Source of the DNA: Methylomicrobium sp.
GTDB lineage: Bacteria; Pseudomonadota; Gammaproteobacteria; Methylococcales; Methylomonadaceae
NCBI GenBank assembly: GCA_007135635.1
Contig: SLIO01000232.1
Span: 1-10,508 of the forward strand
DNA: 10,508 nucleotides
Direction of reading: 5' to 3'
The position numbers were made by a program, and so were the translations under genes. Of this stretch, positions 1 to 7,196 are shown piece by piece (the first letter of the stretch is position 1; the number at the start of each line of letters is the position of its first letter). The notes beneath the pieces were generated by a model. The model ran no database searches. It saw only the letters and a program-made list of their open reading frames with translations, and was not told the DNA's origin.

Positions 1-95
1 AAGTATCTTTTAGGCTTGCCGAACAAGCACACTTCGTAGCAACCATTCAGTTGCTTCAGTACTGATAGGTAAGATCAGCCTCGTACACACCATCC

Positions 96-124
96 ATGCT
101 ATTTTTGACGAGCTATGGGGTCAA
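96..124 (-). promoter_or_regulatory. Possible sigma-70 promoter pointing left
   Basis: On the minus strand TTGACC (119-124) is followed after 17 bases by TAGCAT (96-101). This matches the -35 consensus at 5 of 6 positions and the -10 at 4 of 6 with ideal spacing. It could serve a gene beyond the left edge. Matches of this quality occur by chance in AT-rich DNA, so this is only a candidate. Confidence 0.25.
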
Positions 125-186
125 TAAGTTATCAAATAGCCCTATATTTTATATAGAGCCTAAAAAATTGGTGCTGCACAGTAAGC

Positions 187-319
187 ATTCAGACCCCGTT
201 GGCAAATTACCGCAATTCAGGCGTAATTGTTGGCCTCCCCCTCTGAAAAAGGGGGATTGAGGGGGGATTAATTTAAAAAATCTCCCCTAACCCCTCTTTT
301 TCAAAGAAGGGGACTGAGC
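187..319. repeat. Palindromic repeat element with C-run/G-run arms
   Basis: Two imperfect arms of about 34 bases (236-269 and 279-313) are inverted copies of each other around a short AT-rich loop. Each arm itself contains a C-run and a G-run flanking TGAAAAAG or its complement. The wider unit begins with ATTCAGACCCC (187-197) and ends with GGGGACTGAG (309-318), which are inverted except for one base over the inner nine. Low-coding palindromes of this kind are usually dispersed in multiple copies; that could not be checked here. Transcribed from recJ it would fold into a strong hairpin and might stop or protect the recJ transcript, although the U-tract expected of a classical terminator is not at its end. 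Confidence 0.7.
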
Positions 320-351
320 ATTTTACGCTGCCCAAGCCCCTGTTCCATTCT

Positions 352-2097
352 TTAATTCAGCTTTTCCAGATACTGAATCACAAATTGTAGGGTTCGATTG
401 CCCCGGTATTCATTGATATCCATCTTGTAGGCAGCATGGATCGTTCGAACCCCCTGCCATTGTTCGGGCTTTTCAACAAAGAACGCAATTGCGTCGATCA
501 ACTGCTTGTTTTCGGCCTGACGCAACACCAGTTTTAAATGATGCTGCCCGACGATGCGGGCCTGAATCACTTCGAATACCCCATCGAAAACCGGCTCCGG
601 AAACTCTTGACCCCAAGTGCCCGAACGTTCCAATAACTCGGCGAACTCCAGCGTCAACTCGTTTTCTGACAATTCGCCGTCGGAATACACCTTCTGATCC
701 AGGTCCATATTCGCAATACGCCGACCGACCATTTCATCGAAGGCCAACGCAAAAGGCGGATAATCATGCATCTGTATGCTCATCCCCGCTGCCATCGCGT
801 GGCCACCGAATTTACTGAGAATATTGGGGTGAATGGCGGCAATGTCACTGAGAACATCGCGAATATGCACACCCGGAATCGAGCGCGCCGAACCTTTGAT
901 TTCGCCATTGCCGGCCGGTGCGAAAGCCACCACCGGTCGATGCAACCTATCCTTGATTCTTGACGCCAAAATACCGATCACGCCTTGATGCCAGTTTTCA
1001 TCGAACAAACACACGCCGGCCGGTAGATGTTTCTCATCCAAGGCTTTCATTTCGTTCAACAGGCTCATCGCTTGGATCTTCATCTGACCTTCGATGTCGC
1101 GGCGATCCTTATTCATCTCATCAAGTTGTTGCGCGATATCCCTGGCCAGTTGAACATCATCGGTCAACAAACACTGAATGCCCAGCGCCATATCATCCAT
1201 ACGCCCGGCAGCGTTGAGTCTTGGTCCCAACGCAAAGCCCAAGTCGGATGAAGAGAGATTTTGGTGATTACGCCCCGATACTTCGATCAAAGCCAGTATT
1301 CCCGGGTGACAACGGCCCGAGCGGATTCGCTGCAAACCTTGATGAATCAAGATTCGATTGACCTGGTCGAGCGGCACGACATCGGCGACCGAGCCCAACG
1401 CAACCAAATCCAGTAATTGCGCCAAATTCGGCTCGGGTATGGCTTGTTGTTGAAACCATTCGATTTCACGAAGACGACTTCTCAGTGCGGTTAGCACATA
1501 AAACATCACACCGACACCAGCCAATGCTCGGCTAGGAAACAATTCGTCCGGCAAATTAGGATTGACGATAGCATTGGCCTCAGGCAATGACTCGCCGGGT
1601 AAATGGTGATCGGTCACCAAAACTTTAATTCCCAGTGCCTTAGCCGCAGCAACGCCGGCTATGCTCGATATGCCGTTATCAACCGTGATGATCAAATCAG
1701 GCTCTTGGAGCTTGACCAACTCGACAATCTCCGGCGTCAGACCATAGCCGTATTCGAAACGATTCGGCACGATGAAGTCGACATTGACCGCACCAAACAT
1801 ACGCAAGCCTCTGACGGCAAGGGCACAACTGGTTGCGCCATCGGCATCGAAATCGGCCACAATGGTGATTCGCTGTTGCTGACTTAGCGCTTCTATTAAA
1901 TGAGCGATCATGTCCTTCATCCCGGACAGCAGCCACGGCGAAGGCAATCCGGCCAACGAACGGTCCAATTCATCCGCAGATTTAATACCCCGGCTTAGAA
2001 ATATGCGCTGCAAAACCGGGTGCATATCACCCAAATCCAGCTTCTTCTTAACCGGCGGACGGGGAATAATAGTTTTTTTTACGCCTTGGGAATACAT
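352..2097 (-). CDS. recJ: Single-stranded-DNA-specific exonuclease RecJ
   Basis: RecJ degrades single-stranded DNA 5' to 3' in RecF-pathway recombination, mismatch repair and base-excision repair, using divalent metals in the cytoplasm. The protein follows E. coli RecJ nearly end to end. Numbering from the ATG at 2097, DHH-family motifs are DFDADGATS (82-90), DNG (140-142), DHH (163-165) and ALGSVADVV (233-241); the DHHA1 part carries GPRLNAAGR (291-299) and GGHAMAAG (431-438); a C-terminal OB-like domain ends with an EYRGNRTLQ motif. All metal-binding aspartates and histidines I could check are present. Length is 581 residues against 577 in E. coli. An in-frame TTG at 2133 would add 12 residues, but those are encoded by a tandem heptamer repeat and have no RecJ counterpart, so I prefer the ATG. 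No clear Shine-Dalgarno precedes either start. The gene stands alone, 429 bases downstream of thrC. Confidence 0.97.
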   Translation of the reverse strand: MYSQGVKKTIIPRPPVKKKLDLGDMHPVLQRIFLSRGIKSADELDRSLAGLPSPWLLSGMKDMIAHLIEALSQQQRITIVADFDADGATSCALAVRGLRMFGAVNVDFIVPNRFEYGYGLTPEIVELVKLQEPDLIITVDNGISSIAGVAAAKALGIKVLVTDHHLPGESLPEANAIVNPNLPDELFPSRALAGVGVMFYVLTALRSRLREIEWFQQQAIPEPNLAQLLDLVALGSVADVVPLDQVNRILIHQGLQRIRSGRCHPGILALIEVSGRNHQNLSSSDLGFALGPRLNAAGRMDDMALGIQCLLTDDVQLARDIAQQLDEMNKDRRDIEGQMKIQAMSLLNEMKALDEKHLPAGVCLFDENWHQGVIGILASRIKDRLHRPVVAFAPAGNGEIKGSARSIPGVHIRDVLSDIAAIHPNILSKFGGHAMAAGMSIQMHDYPPFALAFDEMVGRRIANMDLDQKVYSDGELSENELTLEFAELLERSGTWGQEFPEPVFDGVFEVIQARIVGQHHLKLVLRQAENKQLIDAIAFFVEKPEQWQGVRTIHAAYKMDINEYRGNRTLQFVIQYLEKLN

Positions 2098-2102
2098 AGG
2101 GG

Positions 2103-2137
2103 TAAGGTGCAAGGAGAAAGGATCAAGGAACAAGGGG
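2103..2137. repeat. Tandem heptamer array (5 x NAAGGNN) upstream of recJ
   Basis: Five consecutive seven-base units begin at 2103, 2110, 2117, 2124 and 2131: TAAGGTG, CAAGGAG, AAAGGAT, CAAGGAA and CAAGGGG. All five share AAGG at the same place in the unit. A sixth, weaker unit (ATAGGGG, 2096-2102) runs into the recJ ATG. On the recJ coding strand this is a pyrimidine-rich CCTT ladder filling the expected ribosome-binding region. Short heptanucleotide tandem repeats of this style are known from cyanobacteria (STRR sequences); a relation is inference. Confidence 0.8.
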
Positions 2138-2383
2138 CGAGTTGGAAATTGCCCAACCCAGATTTGTTGGTATAACCGTCAACTACATGACTGTCTTACC
2201 AGATGGCACGACAAAGCTGCTCTCAAAACCTCGCTTTTTGGCACTACCGGTCTATTTGTATTTATCGATAACGGCGATCGCTGAGAGAGGGAATCATAAA
2301 ATCCTCAGATTTTATACAAAGGCTATGAAGATATTAGGTGATTTCCATACCCTAAAACGCTAACAAGCAGTTTTTATGTAACC

Positions 2384-2518
2384 ATTCAGTCCCCGGCAAT
2401 TATCGTTCCCACGCTCTGCGTGGGAATGCCTGAGTACCGCTCCAGCGGTACGAGACGCTAGAGCGTCTCGGTCTTCATTCCCACGCGGGAGCGTGGGAAT
2501 GATAAGGGGGATCTGAAT
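2384..2518. repeat. Cluster of four perfect hairpins inside ATTCAG inverted ends
   Basis: Four perfect stem-loops follow each other: TTCCCACGC/GCGTGGGAA (2406-2426, loop TCT), TACCGCT/AGCGGTA (2435-2450, loop CC), CGAGACGCT/AGCGTCTCG (2451-2470, loop AG) and CATTCCCACGC/GCGTGGGAATG (2476-2501, loop GGGA). The first and last hairpins are near-copies, so the whole block can also fold back on itself. The outer ends are ATTCAG (2384-2389) and CTGAAT (2513-2518), each flanking a C-run or G-run. This is a REP/MITE-like intergenic element. The hairpin carrying TTCCCACGC-TCT-GCGTGGGAA is, to my recollection, common between genes of many gammaproteobacteria. It begins only nine bases beyond the thrC stop and may protect the thrC transcript end; no T-tract follows, so it is not a typical intrinsic terminator. 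Confidence 0.85.
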
Positions 2519-2526
2519 AATTACGT

Positions 2527-3621
2527 TTATAGACTATCGAGTATCGCTTTCTTGACTGCGTCTAAATCGGCTTCGATCGTAACCGGATGCGCGTCTTTAC
2601 ATTGCTTGATCGCTATATCGGGATCCTTGATGCCGTTGCCGGTCAATGTACAAACGATCGTACTGCCTTCGGGAATATTGCCCAACTCAATGTCATGCAG
2701 CGCGCCGGCCAGCGACGCTGCCGAAGCCGGCTCACAAAAAATACCTTCATTCGAACTCAATAATTTTTGCGCGGCCAAAATTTGCTCGTCGGTCATCGCG
2801 GCAAACCAACCTTCGGATTCACGTTGCGCGGTCCAGGCCAAATCCCAGGACTGCGGTCGTCCGATACGTATCGCGGTGGCGACAGTTTCGGGATGATCGA
2901 TCATTTCCCTGGCGATGAACGGTGCGGCACCTGCCGCCTGATAACCGCACATGACGGGACGCTTCTTCGTCACAGCTTTCAGCGATCCGATATCGGTCGA
3001 ATATTCCTTATAGCCTTTCCAATAGGCCGAAATATTACCGGCATTACCGACCGGCAAACAATGATAGTCAGGCGCAGTGCCCAGTTCATCGATGATTTCG
3101 AATGCAGCGGTTTTTTGCCCTTCGAGGCGGAACGGATTGATCGAATTGACGATCGAAACCGGCGCATAATCTACGATTTCCTTGACCAAGGCCATGCCCT
3201 GATCAAAATTACCGTTAATCTGAATGATCTTAGCACCGTACATCAAAGTTTGCGCTAATTTACCCAGCGCGATTTTGCCTTCCGGAATCAGCACGAAGGC
3301 TTTGATGCCGGCGCGTACCGCATAGGCCGCCGCCGATGCCGAAGTATTGCCGGTCGAGGCGCAGATAATAGCCTGACTGCCTTCATCGACCGCTTTGGTC
3401 ACAGCCATCGTCATACCCCGATCCTTAAACGAGCCGGTCGGATTCAAGCCTTCGAATTTAACATAAATATCGACATCTTTACCGATCAATCTTGGAATGT
3501 TTTGTAACTGTATCAAAGGTGTATTGCCTTCACCAAGGCTAATCAGCCGGGTGTGATCGGCGACCGGCAGACGATCTCTATAGGTTTCGATTAGACCGGT
3601 ATAGCGTTTACGAATTGTCAT
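2527..3621 (-). CDS. thrC: Threonine synthase (short, Bacillus/Thermus-like type)
   Basis: Converts O-phosphohomoserine to threonine with pyridoxal phosphate, the last step of threonine synthesis, in the cytoplasm. It is a fold-type II PLP enzyme. SFKDRGM (64-70) carries the PLP lysine K66, GNTSASAAAY (91-100) the substrate loop, PVGNAGN (190-196) the phosphate-binding loop, and TGNGIKDPD lies near the C-terminus. At 364 residues it belongs to the short class (about 350-360) rather than the long class (about 430-470) of E. coli and Pseudomonas. The closely related threonine dehydratase is unlikely because the gene directly follows hom. The ATG lies 6 bases after the hom stop, and the weak ribosome-binding sequence GGGAT overlaps the end of hom, so the two are probably translationally coupled. 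Confidence 0.95.
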   Translation of the reverse strand: MTIRKRYTGLIETYRDRLPVADHTRLISLGEGNTPLIQLQNIPRLIGKDVDIYVKFEGLNPTGSFKDRGMTMAVTKAVDEGSQAIICASTGNTSASAAAYAVRAGIKAFVLIPEGKIALGKLAQTLMYGAKIIQINGNFDQGMALVKEIVDYAPVSIVNSINPFRLEGQKTAAFEIIDELGTAPDYHCLPVGNAGNISAYWKGYKEYSTDIGSLKAVTKKRPVMCGYQAAGAAPFIAREMIDHPETVATAIRIGRPQSWDLAWTAQRESEGWFAAMTDEQILAAQKLLSSNEGIFCEPASAASLAGALHDIELGNIPEGSTIVCTLTGNGIKDPDIAIKQCKDAHPVTIEADLDAVKKAILDSL

Positions 3622-3627
3622 TATGTT

Positions 3628-4938
3628 TTATCCCAGAGTTTCCAAACGAATGCGGCACACTTTGCCAGTCACGGTCGTCAATTGTTCGATCACGGTAATC
3701 GCTGCATTCATTTCCGATTCCAATGTATTTTGAGTCAACATGATAATCGGCACCGATTTTTCGTTTTCATGCGGTTCTTTTTGAATAATCGCTTCGATAC
3801 TAATGTCGTGCAAAGCCAAGATGCGAGTAATGTCGGCTAATACACCCGGCCTATCCTCGGCATTCAGCCGTAAATAATAAGCCGTATTAATTTGCTCGGC
3901 CGAAAGCATCGGAATATCGACTAACGCGTTCGGTTGAAAGGCCAAGTGCGGCACGCGGTTTTCGGGATCGCTCGTCATTGCCCGAACGACATCAATGACA
4001 TCGGCAACAACCGAAGAAGCCGTCGGTTCGGCGCCTGCACCTGCGCCATAATATAAGGTCGGCCCAACCGCATCGCCTTTAACCAATATCGCATTCATCA
4101 CACCATCGACATTGGCGATTAATCTACGTGCCGGTATCAAGGTCGGATGAACGCGCAGTTCGATGCCTTCGGAAGTTTTCCGAGCGATGCCTAGATGCTT
4201 GATGCGATAGCCCAATGCTTCTGCATAATCGACATCGTCGCGAGTAATTTGTGTGATGCCTTCGGTATAGACCTTATCGAATTGCAAGGGAATACCAAAC
4301 GCGATTGAAGCCAGAATAGTCAATTTATGCGCCGCATCAATCCCTTCAACGTCGAAAGTCGGATCGGCCTCGGCATAACCCAATGCCTGAGCTTCGGCCA
4401 AGACATCGGCGAAATCACGTCCTTTGTCATGCATTTCGGTCAGGATAAAATTGCCGGTACCATTAATGATTCCCGCCACCCACTCGATTTGATTGCCGCT
4501 CAAGCCTTCTCGAATCGCCTTGATGATCGGAATTCCGCCGGCAACGGCGGCTTCGAACGCAACCATGACACCTTTGGCACTGGCTTTCTCAAAAATTTCA
4601 TTCCCGTGCAGCGCAATCAAGGCTTTATTTGCAGTCACGACATGCTTACCGTTTTCGATCGCTTTAAGCACTAAATCTTTCGCAATCGTTTCACCGCCGA
4701 TCAACTCCAAAACGATTTCAATCTCCGGGTCGTTGACGATCTCATAAGGATCGGTCGTCAACGCGATGCCTTGCGTATCGCAAATACGGCTTCGCTCAAG
4801 ATCGCGAGTACTGGCACGCGTTATGGTAATTTCACGCCCTGCCCGGCGCGCAATTTCCGCAGCGTTGCGTTTCAAGACATTGACGGTTCCGCCGCCGACG
4901 GTACCTAGACCTAAGACCCCAACTTTGACCGGCTTCAA
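3628..4938 (-). CDS. hom: Homoserine dehydrogenase (monofunctional, with ACT domain)
   Basis: Reduces aspartate semialdehyde to homoserine with NAD(P)H, the branch point toward threonine and methionine. The N-terminal Rossmann motif is GLGTVGGG (10-17). ANKAL (103-107) and GIINGTGNFILT (156-167) are family signatures, and EADPTFDVEGIDAAHKL (190-206) holds the catalytic acidic residues and lysine. A C-terminal ACT domain (about 353-430) beginning YYLRLNAEDRPGVLADI suggests feedback control by threonine. Length 436 is typical of the monofunctional form; no aspartokinase domain is fused. The start is TTG, supported by AGGAG six bases upstream and by the family N-terminus. It lies 43 bases after alaC and 6 before thrC, so the three probably form one operon. 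Confidence 0.97.
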   Translation of the reverse strand: MKPVKVGVLGLGTVGGGTVNVLKRNAAEIARRAGREITITRASTRDLERSRICDTQGIALTTDPYEIVNDPEIEIVLELIGGETIAKDLVLKAIENGKHVVTANKALIALHGNEIFEKASAKGVMVAFEAAVAGGIPIIKAIREGLSGNQIEWVAGIINGTGNFILTEMHDKGRDFADVLAEAQALGYAEADPTFDVEGIDAAHKLTILASIAFGIPLQFDKVYTEGITQITRDDVDYAEALGYRIKHLGIARKTSEGIELRVHPTLIPARRLIANVDGVMNAILVKGDAVGPTLYYGAGAGAEPTASSVVADVIDVVRAMTSDPENRVPHLAFQPNALVDIPMLSAEQINTAYYLRLNAEDRPGVLADITRILALHDISIEAIIQKEPHENEKSVPIIMLTQNTLESEMNAAITVIEQLTTVTGKVCRIRLETLG

Positions 4939-4944
4939 ATTCGA

Positions 4945-4949
4945 CTCCT
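4945..4949 (-). promoter_or_regulatory. Shine-Dalgarno of hom (decides TTG start)
   Basis: AGGAG on the minus strand, six bases before the TTG at 4938. It is the best ribosome-binding site in the window and fixes a non-ATG start for hom. Confidence 0.85.
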
Positions 4950-4981
4950 GCTAATTTTCCATAACCCGAAAAAATCGAGCA

Positions 4982-6166
4982 TTATACAACTTTGTCTTTC
5001 TTGAGCATATTTCGAATGCCACGAATCGCTTGCCGGGTTCTGTGTTCATTTTCGATCAAACCGAAACGAACGTGATCGTCTCCATACTGTCCGAAACCGA
5101 TACCCGGGGACACTGCTACTTTCGCATCGGCGAGCAATTTTTTCGAAAATTCGAGCGAGCCCATTTCTTTATAAGCTTCGGGAATCGGCGCCCAAACAAA
5201 CATCGTCGCTTTCGGCTTCGGCACCGGCCATCCGGAGGCCGTCAAGCCTTCGCATAATACATCGCGCCTTTTCCGGTACATCTCGGCAATCTCGGCCAGG
5301 CAATCTTGCGGCCCTTCCAGCGCGGTGATCGCAGCAATCTGAATCGGCGTAAACGTGCCGTAATCGAGATAAGATTTGATACGTGCCAACGCCGCAACCA
5401 AATCTTTATTTCCGCACATGAAACCAACCCGCCAGCCGGGCATATTGTAACTCTTCGATAATGAGAAAAATTCGACCGCGATATCGGTAGCACCTTTGAC
5501 TTGGAGTATCGATGGCGCCTTATACCCGTCGAACACGATATCGGCATAGGCAATATCTTGTACCACCCAAATATTGTGTTCCTTCGCCACTTCGACGATT
5601 TTTTCGAAAAATTCCAGTTCGACGCATTGTGTGGTCGGGTTACCCGGAAAATTAAGAATCAACATTTTCGGCTTCGGCCATGAATCGACGATAGCTTTAT
5701 GCAGTTCTTCGAAAAAATCCACACCGGCAACCAACGGCACATGACGAATATCAGCACCGGCGATCACAACACCATAAGGATGAATAGGATAGGCTGGATT
5801 AGGCACCAGCACGACATCACCCGGACCTAGTGTAGCCAAAGCCAAATGCGCCAAGCCTTCCTTCGAACCGATCGTGACGATCGCTTCGGTATCCGGATCC
5901 AAATCGACATCGAAGCGGTTTTTATACCAAGTGCAAATCGCTCTTCGTAAACGAGGGATACCCTTGGAGACAGAATAACGGTGAGTGTCCTCTCTCTGAG
6001 CAGCCTCGACCAGCTTTTTGACGATATGATCGGGCGTCGGCTGATCGGGGTTACCCATCCCAAAGTCGATAATATCTTCACCGGCCGCTCGGGCTTTCGC
6101 TTTTAGCTCGTTGACAATATTGAAAACATAGGGAGGCAAGCGACTGATTCTATGAAATTGTTCCAT
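4982..6166 (-). CDS. alaC: Alanine-forming aminotransferase AlaC
   Basis: Class I/II PLP aminotransferase of the AlaC/YfdZ type, expected to make alanine from pyruvate with glutamate as amino donor, in the cytoplasm. [12 protein letters not shown] lies at 34-45, the substrate/PLP asparagine region NFPGNPTT at 172-179, the PLP-pyridine aspartate and partner tyrosine in QDIAYAD (203-209), and the Schiff-base lysine K238 in [15 protein letters not shown]. The carboxylate-binding arginine is in HVRFGLI near the end. Length 394 is normal. In related bacteria this gene often stands directly before hom and thrC, as here, and is sometimes annotated only as an aspartate-family aminotransferase; the exact amino donor and acceptor are inferred. 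The ATG has only a weak ribosome-binding sequence. A good promoter lies about 50 bases upstream. Confidence 0.93.
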   Translation of the reverse strand: MEQFHRISRLPPYVFNIVNELKAKARAAGEDIIDFGMGNPDQPTPDHIVKKLVEAAQREDTHRYSVSKGIPRLRRAICTWYKNRFDVDLDPDTEAIVTIGSKEGLAHLALATLGPGDVVLVPNPAYPIHPYGVVIAGADIRHVPLVAGVDFFEELHKAIVDSWPKPKMLILNFPGNPTTQCVELEFFEKIVEVAKEHNIWVVQDIAYADIVFDGYKAPSILQVKGATDIAVEFFSLSKSYNMPGWRVGFMCGNKDLVAALARIKSYLDYGTFTPIQIAAITALEGPQDCLAEIAEMYRKRRDVLCEGLTASGWPVPKPKATMFVWAPIPEAYKEMGSLEFSKKLLADAKVAVSPGIGFGQYGDDHVRFGLIENEHRTRQAIRGIRNMLKKDKVV

Positions 6167-6216
6167 TTGCGGCTCTGAAGAAAGATTTGTGAGTCGGTAA
6201 GTTTAAAAAACCGTCT

Positions 6217-6245
6217 AAAGTACTGTTAATTAAGGGCTCTGTCAA
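6217..6245 (-). promoter_or_regulatory. Promoter of the alaC-hom-thrC operon
   Basis: On the minus strand a perfect -35 box TTGACA (6240-6245) is followed after exactly 17 bases by TACTTT (6217-6222), a 3-of-6 match to the -10 consensus. Transcription would start near 6210, giving a leader of about 45 bases before the alaC ATG. The leader has no obvious attenuator or threonine/isoleucine-rich leader peptide, so E. coli-style thr attenuation is not supported. The -35 box lies 14 bases from the repeat element beginning at 6259. Confidence 0.6.
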
Positions 6246-6258
6246 TTAAACATCAGAG

Positions 6259-6430
6259 GAAAGATGAAAGATGGCTGTTGACCTTCCAGCGCGATGGCGA
6301 TATCACGCAACCGCCGGAACTGAAGGAAACGTTGCGCGTACCAAAGCCGTACCCGCCAATATTAGCCAAAGTCCTTAGGGTTTAACCTGGGTTAGGTACG
6401 CGCAGCGTACCCAATCCTCTTTCATCTTTC
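6259..6430. repeat. Intergenic element with heptamer inverted ends
   Basis: The 13-base end GAAAGATGAAAGA (6259-6271) recurs inverted at 6418-6430. Each end is built from two GAAAGAT-type heptamers. Inside, GGTACGC/GCGTACC (6395-6411) is a perfect 7-bp stem with a GCA loop, and its first 14 bases also pair with 6329-6342 with one mismatch. The right end covers the first two bases of the kdsB stop codon as written on the plus strand, so the element abuts or reached into the gene's 3' end. No T-tract follows the hairpins, so it is not a classical terminator. It also contains a protein-like plus-strand reading frame, discussed in the findings. Confidence 0.65.
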
Positions 6431-7196
6431 ACCTTCCCCCTAAAACCTCTTCCACGCGTTTTAAATCATCCTCGGTATCGACACCAGCCTCCGGTGTTTT
6501 AGCGACGGTTTTAACGAGGACCGACTCGCCGTGCCAGAGGATTCGAAGCTGCTCCAATGACTCGACCGTCTCAAGCGGTGAGGCTTCCCAGCCGCAATAA
6601 CGCTGCAAGAAATCGACACGGTATGCATACATGCCGATATGGCGTAAATAATCGATTTTTTCGGAAAGATAGGCGCCCTGTCGGCTGAAATGCTCACGGT
6701 CCCACGGAATCGGCGCACGGCTGAAATAAAGCGCATAACCGTCCTTATTCAGCACCGTTTTGACCGAGTTGGGATTGAAGATTTCATCCGAATCGGTAAT
6801 GCGTGCCGCCAGCGTTGCGATACCCGCACGATGCTGGCCGGCCAATACTTCGGCAACATCACGGATATAATCCGGCGGAATTAATGGTTCGTCGCCTTGC
6901 AGATTGACGATAATCGTATCATCGCTCCATCCGCATAGTTCGGCGACTTCCGCGATGCGTTCGGTGCCGCTTTGATGATCTTCGCGCGTCATCACGGCTT
7001 GAATACCGAGTTCCAACACTTTATCCAAAATTCGCCTGTCATCGGTCGCAACGACGATTTCTTCGGCATTAGCTTCCCTCGCCCGTTCGCAGACGTGTAC
7101 GATCATCGGTTTTCCGGCGATGGCCAGCAACGGCTTGCCCGGCAGCCGAGTCGACCCGAAGCGGGCCGGAATCACGACTTTGAACGGAATACTCAT
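6429..7196 (-). CDS. kdsB: CMP-Kdo synthetase KdsB (3-deoxy-manno-octulosonate cytidylyltransferase)
   Basis: Activates Kdo with CTP to CMP-Kdo, the donor for the first sugars attached to lipid A; cytoplasmic. The nucleotide-binding motif is [14 protein letters not shown] (10-23). ATDD (50-53), HQSGTER (74-80), the metal-binding VNLQGDEP (97-104), SRAPIPWDR (159-167), [10 protein letters not shown] (184-193) and GVDTEDDL (238-245) all match the E. coli enzyme. Length is 255 residues against 248. The ATG overlaps the preceding stop by four bases (ATGA) and has no Shine-Dalgarno, so translation is probably coupled to the upstream small gene. The last codons (GGR and stop) run into the inverted end of the downstream repeat. 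Confidence 0.97.
   Translation of the reverse strand: MSIPFKVVIPARFGSTRLPGKPLLAIAGKPMIVHVCERAREANAEEIVVATDDRRILDKVLELGIQAVMTREDHQSGTERIAEVAELCGWSDDTIIVNLQGDEPLIPPDYIRDVAEVLAGQHRAGIATLAARITDSDEIFNPNSVKTVLNKDGYALYFSRAPIPWDREHFSRQGAYLSEKIDYLRHIGMYAYRVDFLQRYCGWEASPLETVESLEQLRILWHGESVLVKTVAKTPEAGVDTEDDLKRVEEVLGGR

Larger units (their letters stand above)
1..351. other. Intergenic region downstream of recJ
   Basis: No convincing gene lies in these 351 bases. The longest readable stretch I traced on the plus strand starts at the ATG at 96 and runs about 54 codons into the repeat at 236-313; it has no recognisable family features. The right part (187-319) is a palindromic repeat, annotated separately. 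The left part is AT-rich, with a small 6-bp inverted repeat (CTATAT/ATATAG, 142-156) and a possible minus-strand promoter at 96-124. The next gene on the left is outside the window. Confidence 0.6.
2098..2526. other. Intergenic region between thrC and recJ
   Basis: About 430 bases without a convincing gene. It holds the heptamer array at 2103-2137, a perfect 8-bp hairpin with a 4-base loop at 2296-2315 (ATAAAATC/GATTTTAT), and the four-hairpin repeat at 2384-2518. A plus-strand reading frame of 73 codons (TTG at 2142 to 2363) has an AGGGG ribosome-binding-like sequence a few bases upstream and a plausible amino-acid mix, but no recognisable family; I do not call it a gene. The recJ promoter should lie here on the minus strand, but I see no convincing -35/-10 pair. 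Confidence 0.6.

Noticed and set aside
2098..2133. RecJ start at the upstream TTG (2133)
   Set aside because: The extra 12 residues are encoded by tandem heptamers, are absent from RecJ relatives, and the TTG has no Shine-Dalgarno.
2274..2281. GCGATCGC, the cyanobacterial HIP1 octamer
   Set aside because: A single occurrence is expected by chance, and the genes are gammaproteobacterial.
1910..2284. 124-codon plus-strand open frame overlapping the recJ 5' end
   Set aside because: Half of it is antisense to conserved RecJ sequence, and the rest crosses the heptamer array and gap with no recognisable features.
2404..2501. Possible CRISPR array
   Set aside because: The hairpins differ in sequence and have no regular spacers; only the first and last are near-copies.
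2767..3258. 163-codon plus-strand open frame
   Set aside because: Lies wholly antisense to thrC, which has complete family motifs; it is a shadow frame.
6167..6210. Threonine/isoleucine leader-peptide attenuator before alaC
   Set aside because: The short leader has no run of Thr or Ile codons and no terminator-antiterminator pair.
6395..6411. Intrinsic terminator after kdsB
   Set aside because: A perfect 7-bp stem is present, but no T-tract follows it on the minus strand.
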